The notes beneath the pieces were generated by a model, which was not told the origin of the DNA, did no database searches, and worked only from the letters and a program-made list of their open reading frames with translations. The position numbers and the translations under genes were made by a program. Shown one piece after another: positions 8,611 to 15,601 of a DNA stretch of 34,413 nucleotides; the first letter of the stretch is position 1, and every line of letters starts with the position of its first letter. The DNA is from JACCTH01 sp963761985. Its GTDB lineage: Bacteria; Actinomycetota; Acidimicrobiia; Spongiisociales; ZC4RG35. The stretch lies in NCBI GenBank assembly GCA_963761985.1, contig CAVXIT010000008.1, positions 1-34,413 on the forward strand, in the 5' to 3' direction.

Positions 8611-8948
8611 ATTTGGCCGACTTCGTCGGGGATGTCGTAGTGGGTGGCGTGCCGGTAGGGCTTCTCGATCGCCTCGAAGAATGCTGGAACCTCATCCGGA
8701 TCGGAAGCGACGATCTCGGTGGACGCCACGACCCAGATGCTGACCCCTTCGACCCGCCGGGTATAAACATCGCGCGCCGCGAGCAAGGCCGTATCGGCGT
8801 CGGGCGCATGGAGGCTGCCGGCGTGGACATGCGCCAACCCACGCTTCTGACGGATAAAAACCTCCCAGAGCGGCCACACGCTCTTGGTCTCGCTGTGACT
8901 GACCTTCGTATCCGCCTCGCCGGCGACTTTGGGGACCGAATAAGTCAT
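8607..8948 (-). CDS. paaB: Phenylacetyl-CoA epoxidase subunit PaaB
   Basis: 113 residues. The conserved section WPLWEVFIRQKRGLAHVHAGSLHAPDA is the hallmark of PaaB, the small bridging subunit that links PaaAC heterodimers. The first about 22 residues and the acidic C-terminus are variable. The ATG (8948-8946) overlaps the paaA stop as ATGA and the TGA overlaps the paaC GTG, so stoichiometric expression by coupling is likely. Confidence 0.95.
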   Translation of the reverse strand: MTYSVPKVAGEADTKVSHSETKSVWPLWEVFIRQKRGLAHVHAGSLHAPDADTALLAARDVYTRRVEGVSIWVVASTEIVASDPDEVPAFFEAIEKPYRHATHYDIPDEVGQM

Positions 8949-9865
8949 ACCGGCACGGCTTCCTTCGTGGGTCGAGCCGCGGCTGCCTCGCGCACCCAGG
9001 CACCGTCTTCCCAGGCCTGGCGCTTATGGGCGATCCGATCGCGGTTCATTGGGCCATGGCCCTTGACGACGGCCCAGAACTCGTCCCAGTCGATCGGTCC
9101 GAAGTCAAAGTGACCGCGCTCCTCGTTCCATGCGAGATCGGGATCAGGGATCTGCAGGCCGAGAAACGCAGCTTGCGGAACCGTCATGTCGACGAACTGT
9201 TGACGCAAATCATCGTTCGAGACTCGCTTGATTTTCCATTCCATAGATTGCTCGGTGTGGGTCGACTCGGAGTCGTGAGGACCGAACATCATGAGGGACG
9301 GCCACCACCAGCGATCAAGTGCGTCCTGCGCCATCGCCTTCTGCTCGGGCGAGCCATTGCAGAGCGCGATCATGATCTCGTATCCCTGACGCTGATGAAA
9401 CGACTCTTCGAGGCAAATCTTCACCATCGCCCGCGCGTAAGGACCGTACGAACAACGCTTCAGCATCACCTGATTGGTGATGGCGGCACCGTCGACCAGC
9501 CAACCGATCGCTCCCATGTCGGCCCACGACAAGGTCGGGTAGTTGAAGATCGACGAATACTTCTGCTTGCCCGAATGGAGTAGTTCCATGAGGTGGTCAC
9601 GGGAGACCCCGAGAGTTTCGGTGGCCGAGTAGAGATAGAGCCCATGGCCCGCCTCGTCCTGGACCTTGGCGATCAGGATCGCCTTTCTCCGCAGGGACGG
9701 GGCCCGGCTGATCCAGTTGCCTTCGGGCTGCATACCGATGACTTCGGAGTGGGCGTGCTGGGCGATCTGGCGGATCAGAGTTTGCCGGTACTCCTCGGGC
9801 ATCCAGTCGGTCGGCTCAACCTTCTCTTCGGCGTCGAGCAGGGCTCGGAACTTGGCTTCGTTCAT
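8945..9865 (-). CDS. paaA: Phenylacetyl-CoA epoxidase catalytic subunit PaaA
   Basis: 306 residues. This is the di-iron subunit that epoxidises the ring of phenylacetyl-CoA, the first ring-attacking step of aerobic hybrid phenylacetate catabolism. Visible family segments are WMPEEYRQTLIRQIAQHAHSE, QDEAGHGLYLYSATETLG (an E-x2-H iron ligand pair), EESFHQRQGYEIM (the second E-x3-H set) and DWDEFWAVVKGHGPMN near the end. I chose ATG 9865-9863 over the in-frame GTG at 9871. A -10-like TAAGGT ends exactly 6 nt before this ATG (leaderless geometry), and the AAGG that could serve as a ribosome site also suits the ATG and not the GTG. It is first gene of paaABCDE-R. No PaaK, PaaG, PaaZ or PaaJ homologue is adjacent. 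Confidence 0.95.
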   Translation of the reverse strand: MNEAKFRALLDAEEKVEPTDWMPEEYRQTLIRQIAQHAHSEVIGMQPEGNWISRAPSLRRKAILIAKVQDEAGHGLYLYSATETLGVSRDHLMELLHSGKQKYSSIFNYPTLSWADMGAIGWLVDGAAITNQVMLKRCSYGPYARAMVKICLEESFHQRQGYEIMIALCNGSPEQKAMAQDALDRWWWPSLMMFGPHDSESTHTEQSMEWKIKRVSNDDLRQQFVDMTVPQAAFLGLQIPDPDLAWNEERGHFDFGPIDWDEFWAVVKGHGPMNRDRIAHKRQAWEDGAWVREAAAARPTKEAVPV

Positions 9866-9871
9866 GCACAC

Positions 9872-9900
9872 ACCTTAGCTAACGAACGATCGTTCGCCAA
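9872..9900 (-). promoter_or_regulatory. paa promoter with embedded 14-bp palindromic TetR operator
   Basis: A perfect palindrome CGAACGATCGTTCG occupies 9883-9896. Reading the minus strand, TTGGCG (9900-9895) and TAAGGT (9877-9872) form -35 and -10 boxes with 17-bp spacing, so the palindrome fills the spacer and would block RNA polymerase. It fits the CNAACGNNCGTTNG consensus that I recall for Thermus PaaR. The -10 ends 6 nt before the paaA ATG. Confidence 0.8.
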
Positions 9901-9919
9901 TGGAAACTGAATGCAATTT

Positions 9920-9936
9920 GCCGTGGTTTTCACGGC
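9920..9936 (-). terminator. Possible weak terminator hairpin after the thioesterase gene
   Basis: GCCGTG and CACGGC (9920-9925 and 9931-9936) form a perfect 6-bp stem with a 5-nt loop, 18 bp beyond the thioesterase stop and ahead of the paa promoter. Only AAATT follows on the minus strand, so it is not a classical U-tract terminator. Confidence 0.35.
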
Positions 9937-9954
9937 CCCAAGCCTTAGGTTTGG

Positions 9955-10756
9955 TTAGGGGCGGTGGTCGAGGAGTTGGGCCTGGTTAATCCGACCTAAC
10001 GGTCCCTCTTGGTCGAAGACCAGGGTGTCGGCCATCCCGATCCCGGTTTGATGCTGCCGGGCCAGTGACCGCATCCCCACCCACTCATTGATGGGAAGCC
10101 GGTGGGCGTACAACGTGATGTCAGGGTTGACAAAGATCCACTTCCGGGGGTCGAGGCTTTGCGAGTTGCCGTTCGACAAGTCGGCGAGCGTGGCCAACCG
10201 CACAAACGGGCTCGGCTCCTCGCCGACAATTACCGGAACCAGGAGCTTCATCCAGGAGAGCCCGGGACCCGGCACCGCGAAGCTGTTGTCGACGCTGCGA
10301 ATCTCGACCGCGTCATGATGAAACCGGGCTACCCGACCACGATCGCCAAAGTTCTCGTTCCACTCGAGAACCGGAACTTCCTCGGGAGGCGGTGGCGGAT
10401 TCCACTCGAGCGGCAGAGGCTCGAAGGGCAATTCCGCGGTTCTGATCTTCAAGGCTGACACGCGTCCAACCTCGAGATCGTCTGCTTTCAAGAAGGCATC
10501 AACCACCTGGATGCGTTTGCCATCGCGCCGGATGACCGTCTCCACCGTCAGCGGCGTCAGCGGCACCGCCCGGAACAAATCGACTGTGAACCTGACGACC
10601 TGCATCGGCACGGCAGTCGGGATGAGATCGACCGCGCGCGCTGAAGAGTGCCGAGGGAGGGCTGCCATGCTGGTGCTCGTCGTCCCAACCGCCTCGCGTC
10701 AGGTCGGTTGGGACGAAATGGTCGCCATCGACGACAAACAGTCCGCGCTCCCCCAT
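9955..10756 (-). CDS. Acyl-CoA thioesterase-like protein (TesB-type double hotdog), frame broken near 10633-10641
   Basis: The first part, from ATG 10756, reads MGERGLFVVDGDHFVPTDLT and then GGWDDEHQHGSPPSAL, which matches the usual start of thioesterase-family proteins (G-x-W-x-x-x-x-QHG-x-PPAAL). From about 10640 onward the family-like sequence continues in the +1 frame (VRFTVDLFRAVPLTPL, then DGKRIQVVDAFL and FVNPDITLYAHR near the end). The span is 802 nt, one more than a multiple of three. The break lies in a CG dinucleotide run (10633-10641), a likely slippage site. Corrected length would be about 266 residues. ATG 10756 abuts the TAG of the DUF1801 gene, so the two form an operon. A separate start at 10668 would delete the first hotdog strand and is less likely. 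The substrate is unknown. Confidence 0.7.
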
Positions 10757-11197
10757 CTAGCGGACGCTGCGGCTCTTCTCGTAGCGGTCGATGAGTTGGT
10801 CCGGCGTTGTGCCAGCAATCTTCTTGGCAAGGAAGTCCAGAGCGAGATCGTCGACCTTCTTGAAATGGAGACAGCTCTTGCCCATATCGAGCGGCTTGCC
10901 GGTCTGGCGATATTCCTTCTTGAACTGCTCCTCGTCAAGGTACGCGCCGAATAGATAGAGCGTCATGTTGTTCTTCTGCGAGGCGAGCGCCAGATAGCCC
11001 AGCGGCTTCTTGTTGTAGGTAGCGGGATAACGCGAAAGCGGAATCTCGTAGCTGATCATTCCCCAAGTCATCGTTTCCTTGTAGCCCTTAGGCAGATTTG
11101 CCCGGATCATCTTGCGCACCTCGGAAATGGCCTGCCGGCGATCAGGCGGAAGCTCCTTGAGATACTCGGCGACGGTGGAGGCCTTGCTGGAAACCAT
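10757..11197 (-). CDS. DUF1801 (YdhG-like) domain protein
   Basis: 146 residues from ATG 11197. The opening STVAEYLKELPPDRRQAISEVRKMI and the ETMTWGMISYEIP segment, followed by KKPLGYLALASQKNNMTLYLFG, are characteristic of the DUF1801 / iron-chaperone-like fold, whose molecular role is not settled. A TACCGT hexamer (11209-11204) ends 6 nt before this ATG, supporting a leaderless start. An alternative TTG at 11215 adds six residues and has an AGGAGA site upstream, so it cannot be fully excluded. The gene is divergent from the ABC transporter with only 41 bp between starts and lies upstream of the thioesterase gene without a gap. Confidence 0.88.
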   Translation of the reverse strand: MVSSKASTVAEYLKELPPDRRQAISEVRKMIRANLPKGYKETMTWGMISYEIPLSRYPATYNKKPLGYLALASQKNNMTLYLFGAYLDEEQFKKEYRQTGKPLDMGKSCLHFKKVDDLALDFLAKKIAGTTPDQLIDRYEKSRSVR

Positions 11198-11203
11198 GGC
11201 CCG

Positions 11204-11232
11204 ACGGTAGCCCAAGCCCGTTCTCCTAACCT
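11204..11232. promoter_or_regulatory. Compact divergent promoter pair (DUF1801 / ABC exporter)
   Basis: TAACCT (11227-11232) ends 6 nt before the GTG at 11239 on the plus strand. TACCGT (11209-11204) ends 6 nt before the ATG at 11197 on the minus strand. Each -10 would sit near the other's -35 position, so the two transcripts may compete. No TTGACA-like -35 is obvious for either. Confidence 0.55.
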
Positions 11233-11238
11233 GCTCCG

Positions 11239-12123
11239 GTGCTGCAGATCGAGGGGTTGCGCAAGGCCTATGGCGACGTTCTCGCTCTAGACGATTGCTC
11301 TTTCACCGCCGAGTCCGGACGGATGCTCGGCTTCCTGGGACCGAATGGAGCCGGGAAAACCACTGCGATGCGAGCGGTCTTCGGTCTCGTCGAGACTGAC
11401 GGCGGAACGATCACCTGGCGCGGTGCTCCGATCGGGCTAGCCGAGCGTCAGCGTTTCGGCTACATGCCCGAAACCCGCGGGCTCTACCCGAAGATGCGAA
11501 TTCACGACCAGCTCTCCTACCTGGGCCGGCTTCATGGAATGACTGCCGACGCTGCGAAGGCGGAAGCCGATCAGCTGCTCCAGACGTTGGGACTCTCGGA
11601 CCGCGCCCGGGATGCGCTCGACAAGCTCTCGCACGGCAACCAGCAAAGAGTCCAGTTAGCCGCCGCCCTCATCAACCACCCCGAGTTGCTCGTGCTCGAC
11701 GAGCCCTTCAGCGGACTCGACCCGATCGGTGTCGAAACCATGGCCGAGATTCTGCGACAGCGGGCGCGGGAGGGAGCAGCCGTTGTGTTCTCCTCCCATC
11801 AGCTCGACCTGGTCGAAGACCTGTGCGACGACGTCGCCATCATTCGCCAGGGACGCATCGTCCGCCAGGGTCAGGTCGACCAGATCAAGGATGCATCTCC
11901 CGTCCGCCATCTCGAGATCGAGCTGGCCGACGGTGCTATTCACCAGCTTGGTGAACTCCAGGAGCGCGTCGTGGAACAGGTCGGCAACCGCTATCGCTTG
12001 ATGGTGCCGGCCGACCTCGACATTCGGCCTTTGATGAGCGGAGCGCTCGCCAGTGGACAAGTGCGTCGATTCATTTACACAACTCCCTCGTTGTCTGAGA
12101 TCTTTCTCGAAGCGGTGGCGTGA
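11239..12123 (+). CDS. ABC-2 type transporter ATP-binding protein (NatA-like)
   Basis: 294 residues. Walker A is GPNGAGKTT (about 35-43), the signature is LSHGNQQRVQLAAAL (about 132-146), Walker B is LLVLDEPFSGLDP, and the switch His lies in SSHQLDLVEDL. A C-terminal about 80-residue extension (LEIELADGAI onward) is like the DUF4162 tail of NatA-type exporter ATPases. It hydrolyses ATP to drive the permease encoded next, overlapping by GTGA. GTG start 11239 is preceded at 6 nt by TAACCT and lacks a ribosome site, pointing to a leaderless mRNA. The substrate is unknown; the family includes sodium, drug and peptide exporters. Confidence 0.92.
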   Translation: MLQIEGLRKAYGDVLALDDCSFTAESGRMLGFLGPNGAGKTTAMRAVFGLVETDGGTITWRGAPIGLAERQRFGYMPETRGLYPKMRIHDQLSYLGRLHGMTADAAKAEADQLLQTLGLSDRARDALDKLSHGNQQRVQLAAALINHPELLVLDEPFSGLDPIGVETMAEILRQRAREGAAVVFSSHQLDLVEDLCDDVAIIRQGRIVRQGQVDQIKDASPVRHLEIELADGAIHQLGELQERVVEQVGNRYRLMVPADLDIRPLMSGALASGQVRRFIYTTPSLSEIFLEAVA

Positions 12124-13340
12124 AGAACCAGACCGTGTCCGGCCTGGGAGGAATGTGGCTCGTCACCCGACGGGAGATCCGCGAACGAGCTCGGACCAAG
12201 GGTTTTTTGATCTCCTCGATCCTGACCGTGGTGCTGATTACGGCGGCGATCGTGATCCCGAGCGTCATCGGTGGTGGGGGGGACACGCACAGCATCGGGA
12301 GCCTCGGCGAAGGCAACGAAGCCATCGTCACCGCGGCCAACGAAGTCGCCACAGCGGAAGTTGCGGGAGACCCCGATGCTTTCGCTGACGAGTATGAAGT
12401 GACAACGTATGCCAGTCGCGAGGAAGCGATCGATGCTCTCCAGGCAGGCGAGATCGAAGTCGTCCTGATCGATGGCAACACCGTCCTGGTCGCCTCCGAA
12501 GGTTTCGGAGGAACGCCACTCGTCGGCACTCTGCAGCAGGCGGCGGGCGCGGTCCGTCTGCAGGATCTGGTGACCTCGAACGAAAGTGCGTCGTCGGTGA
12601 TCGAGGTCCTTTCGAGCGATCCTCTTGAGGTGACCACGGTGGCCGGTGAAGATTCGGCGGCCGAGGAAAGAGGGACGGTTGCCTACGGCGGGCTCATTCT
12701 CATGTATATCGCCGTCCTCTCCTATGGCAACGCGGCACTGACCGGGGTAACCGAGGAGAAAAACAATCGGGTGGTCGAAGTTCTTCTCGCCACCTTGCGT
12801 CCCTGGCAGCTACTCGGCGGCAAGGTGCTTGGCATCGGGCTGCTCGGCTTGGCCCAGTTCGCCGCCACTGTCATCGTCGCCTTCGTCGCTTTGAAGCTCA
12901 CCAATGCGCTCGAACTTCCGAGCCTCGACCCATCGATCGTCGGGGTGTTGATCCTCTGGTTCGTGCTCGGTTTCTCCGTCTTCTCGGTTCTCTACGCCGC
13001 CGCGGGAGCGTTGGCGAGCCGGCCTGAGGAGGCGCAATCGGCCAGCCTGCCGATGACGATGATCGCCGTGTTCGCCTTTTTCCTGAGCTTTGGCGTGCTG
13101 GGCAATCCAGACTCGACGCTTTCCCAGATCGCCACGTTTGTTCCTTTCACCGCCCCCTTTGTCGTTCCGATCCGAAACGCTCTCGGAGCTCTGCCGGTGG
13201 TCGAGCACGTGCTTGCGGTGCTGGTGACCGTCGCCGCGATCGTCCTCCTGGTTCGGGTAGCAGCCCGGATCTATGCGGGAGGCCTTTTGAGCATCGGGCG
13301 CCGGGTGAAGCTCCGCGATGCCTGGCGAGGCACCCACTGA
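12120..13340 (+). CDS. ABC-2 type transporter permease (NatB/YhaP-like)
   Basis: 406 residues. An N-terminal helix (about residues 31-50, FLISSILTVVLITAAIVIP) is followed by an extracytoplasmic domain of about 130 residues and then five or six spans from about 180 to 390, the normal ABC2_membrane_3 layout. The cytoplasmic EEKNNRVVEVLLATLRPWQLLGGK segment is the conserved coupling region of NatB-type permeases. The GTG start overlaps the ATPase stop (GTGA) and the TGA overlaps the next ATG (TGATG), so all three genes 11239-14140 form a coupled operon. Confidence 0.9.
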   Translation: MKNQTVSGLGGMWLVTRREIRERARTKGFLISSILTVVLITAAIVIPSVIGGGGDTHSIGSLGEGNEAIVTAANEVATAEVAGDPDAFADEYEVTTYASREEAIDALQAGEIEVVLIDGNTVLVASEGFGGTPLVGTLQQAAGAVRLQDLVTSNESASSVIEVLSSDPLEVTTVAGEDSAAEERGTVAYGGLILMYIAVLSYGNAALTGVTEEKNNRVVEVLLATLRPWQLLGGKVLGIGLLGLAQFAATVIVAFVALKLTNALELPSLDPSIVGVLILWFVLGFSVFSVLYAAAGALASRPEEAQSASLPMTMIAVFAFFLSFGVLGNPDSTLSQIATFVPFTAPFVVPIRNALGALPVVEHVLAVLVTVAAIVLLVRVAARIYAGGLLSIGRRVKLRDAWRGTH

Positions 13341-14140
13341 TGCCGATTGCAGTTGAGAAACAGGACGGCATCGCCACGCTCTGGCTCGATCGTCCCGAAA
13401 AGTTGAATGCCCTATCCGCAGAGATGTGGAGTGAGTTGCCGCAAGCTGCGGCAAAGCTGGCCGACGATCCCGAGGTCCGCGTGATTGTCGTTGCGGGGCG
13501 CGGACCCTGTCTGACGGTCGGGATCGACCTCGAGATGCTGGCGGCGCTTGCCCCTCCCGGCGAATCGGAAGCTGCGCGGCGCCGGGCGTTACTGGCAAAG
13601 ATCAAGGAACTGCAGCGAACCTTTACCTCCCTCGCCGAATGCCCGCAGCCGGTGATTGCCGCCATCCATGGCTATTGCCTGGGCGCGGGGATCGACCTCA
13701 TCACGGCTTGTGACATCCGCTGGGCGAGCGCGGATGCGGTGTTCTCGGTGCGCGAGACCCGCATGGGCTTGGTGGCGGATGTCGGCACCATGCAACGGCT
13801 GCCACGCATCATCAATCCCGGAGACGTCGCCGAGCTGGTTTACACCGGTGCCGACATCGACGCTGCCCAGGCGTTATCGATCAGGCTCGTGACCAAAGTG
13901 GTGCCGGACCAGCCGACTCTATGGAGCGAAGTTATGAACCTCGCCGGCACCATTGCTGCCAATTCACCGCTGGTTGTCCAGGGGGCGAAGCGGGTTCTTC
14001 AGGCCGGGGAGGGGCGCTCGACGGCCGAGGCACTCGATTACATGGCCGTTTGGAACGCGGCGTTCCTACTTTCCGACGACCTAACCGAAGCTCTGACGGC
14101 TCACACTGAAAAGCGCAAACCTGACTTCAAGGGGCGTTAG
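13340..14140 (+). CDS. Enoyl-CoA hydratase/isomerase family, delta(3,5)-delta(2,4)-dienoyl-CoA isomerase-like
   Basis: 266 residues with the crotonase fold. The segment AIHGYCLGAGIDLITACDIRW then FSVRETRMGLVADVGTMQRLP lines up closely with eukaryotic ECH1, including the three acidic positions used there: Asp in GIDL, Glu in VRE and Asp in VADVGT. This favours a dienoyl-CoA isomerase over a simple hydratase and would help degrade unsaturated acyl-CoAs. The oxyanion region GRGPCLTVGIDLEML is somewhat divergent. It is translationally fused (TGATG) to the ABC exporter genes, an odd partnership that may reflect compact packing more than shared function. It converges with the VOC gene, leaving 4 bp. 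Confidence 0.85.
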   Translation: MPIAVEKQDGIATLWLDRPEKLNALSAEMWSELPQAAAKLADDPEVRVIVVAGRGPCLTVGIDLEMLAALAPPGESEAARRRALLAKIKELQRTFTSLAECPQPVIAAIHGYCLGAGIDLITACDIRWASADAVFSVRETRMGLVADVGTMQRLPRIINPGDVAELVYTGADIDAAQALSIRLVTKVVPDQPTLWSEVMNLAGTIAANSPLVVQGAKRVLQAGEGRSTAEALDYMAVWNAAFLLSDDLTEALTAHTEKRKPDFKGR

Positions 14141-14144
14141 AGAT

Positions 14145-14918
14145 CTACTCCTCCGGTTGCGGCTCTGCTTCAAGGATGTAGAAGAAGGCGCCCGTCGGAT
14201 CCTGCAGGTAATGCATCTTCCCGGCCATGGGAACCTCGATCGGGCCGCTCATGTCGGTGGCACCCAAATCGACGGCCTTCTTCGCTGCGGCCTCGTGGTC
14301 ATCGACTCCGAAATAGACGTCCCAGTGTGCGGGCACTTCCGCGGGCCACATGTCGCCCATGTCGATTCCCCCCGCCCGTTGCTCTTTCCCGACTCCCCCG
14401 AGGTAGTAGTTGCCCCGCTCGCCCATATCTACTGGCGTCCAATCCCAGCCGAAGACCTTCTCATAGAACGGACGAGCGGCGTCGAGATCGCGAGTCGCGA
14501 GTTCGCTCCAGGTCAGCGCCCCCGATTCGCCCCACACCTCCGCACCCTTGTGCTCCGCCGGCTGCCAAAGCCCGATCGCGGCACCAGAGGGATCGGAGAC
14601 CATCGCCATTCGGCCGTACTGCATCACTTCCATGGGCTCCATAAAGACCTGTCCACCCGCCTCCTTAACCGCTTGAGCCGTCTTGTCGGCGTCGTCGACA
14701 AGGATGTACGAGGTCCACATACTCGGCATTCCTTCGAAGGCCGAGCCAAGGCCCGCTACGGCCTTCCCGTCCTTGGCAAAGTTGGTGTAGTAGCCCCCGT
14801 CGGGCAGCGGCTCGTCCCGCGCCTCCCAATCGAAGAGCTTCGAGTAAAACTCTTTGGCTGCGTCCTGGTCCGTCGAAGCCAGATCGATCCAGCCAACGTG
14901 GTCGCGAGGAATGGTCAT
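14145..14918 (-). CDS. VOC-superfamily protein with two glyoxalase-like domains
   Basis: 257 residues in two tandem VOC modules: residues about 5-120 (HVGWIDLASTDQDAAKEFYSKLFDWEA through MAMVSDPSGAAIGLWQ) and about 130-255 (LTWSELATRDLDAARPFYEKVFGWDW through MHYLQDPTGAFFYILEA). Each module has the beta-alpha-beta repeats and the DP-(S/T)-GA end seen in glyoxalase/bleomycin-resistance proteins. Metal ligands are not complete enough to name a reaction. ATG 14918 follows a GAAGGAAAG ribosome site at good spacing. It lies 49 bp downstream of the TPR gene and may share its transcript. Confidence 0.88.
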   Translation of the reverse strand: MTIPRDHVGWIDLASTDQDAAKEFYSKLFDWEARDEPLPDGGYYTNFAKDGKAVAGLGSAFEGMPSMWTSYILVDDADKTAQAVKEAGGQVFMEPMEVMQYGRMAMVSDPSGAAIGLWQPAEHKGAEVWGESGALTWSELATRDLDAARPFYEKVFGWDWTPVDMGERGNYYLGGVGKEQRAGGIDMGDMWPAEVPAHWDVYFGVDDHEAAAKKAVDLGATDMSGPIEVPMAGKMHYLQDPTGAFFYILEAEPQPEE

Positions 14919-14967
14919 TCTTTCCTTCTTTTCTTCGCTGAAAGCTGAGCGTAACTAGCGTTCGCTA

Positions 14968-15601
14968 CTAGGCGCCTAGAGCGCGCTTGGTCGCGGCGAC
15001 GGCCTCACGGGCGTGCTCGATCGAGGCCGGCGACCCCTCCTCTTCGCGCAGGATCAGTGCCTTTTCGAAACATGCGAGCGCTTCGGCGAGACGCCCCTCG
15101 TCGTAGTGGGCCCAGCCGAGGTTGTTGAGGATCGATCCGCGCCAGCGGCGAACGTCTGGGTCGGAGCTCGACTCGGCTCGCGCGAGTGCTTCCTCGCCGA
15201 GTCGTTTCGCCTCGAGATAGCTCGATGCGACGATCGCCAGCATGTGCAGGGCATCGACCGCCAGGCTCTCAGTTCCTGCCAACTCCGCGTCCTCGAGTGC
15301 CAATTCGAAGAAGGGACGCGCCGCAGCCTGATCGCCGCTCGAGTTGAGCACCCGACCCTTTTCGATTGCGATGCGCGCCAGCACGTGATGATCTGAGGCC
15401 GGGCGAATTTCGTCGAGCATCGCGTTTGCCTCGTCGAAGCGACCTTGCAGCCCGAGCGCGCGGGCTATCTGCGTTTGCCAGATCAGCTGCTCGCCGCCGG
15501 AAGTGGCAGCAGCCATCCCAGTCATCGCTTTGAGTGAGGCTTGCGGGATCAGTGAAGTTCCAGCGCGCCCGAATGAGGGCTTCCAGCTCGGTCGGGTTCA
15601 A
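14968..15601 (-). CDS. Tetratricopeptide repeat protein, frame broken near 15541-15542
   Basis: Three to four helical TPR-like units are visible (QIARALGLQGRFDEANAMLDEI; ARIAIEKGRVLNSSGDQAAARPFFELAL; ILNNLGWAHYDEGRLAEALACFEKAL), a scaffold fold for protein contacts. The N-terminus, from TTG 15601 (NPTELEALIRARWNFTDPA), is in one frame and the rest in the +1 frame. Removing one A of the GCAAGCC (TT at 15541-15542 on the plus strand) gives TDPAASLKAM and a continuous protein of about 210 residues; the span is 634 nt, one over a multiple of three. The TTG overlaps the aldehyde dehydrogenase stop as TTGA, supporting coupling. An internal ATG at 15525 could make a shorter 185-residue form. No specific partner is evident. 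Confidence 0.72.

Noticed and set aside
10499..10756. Separate small gene reading past the thioesterase frame break
   Set aside because: Only its first about 37 residues look like protein family sequence; after the CG run it turns into Gly/Arg/Ser-rich out-of-frame text, so it is the front part of the thioesterase.
14956..14979. Two short palindromes (TAGCGTTCGCTA and CTAGGCGCCTAG) at the TPR gene stop
   Set aside because: The second is the coding end of the TPR gene itself, and there is no promoter near the first. Probably chance.
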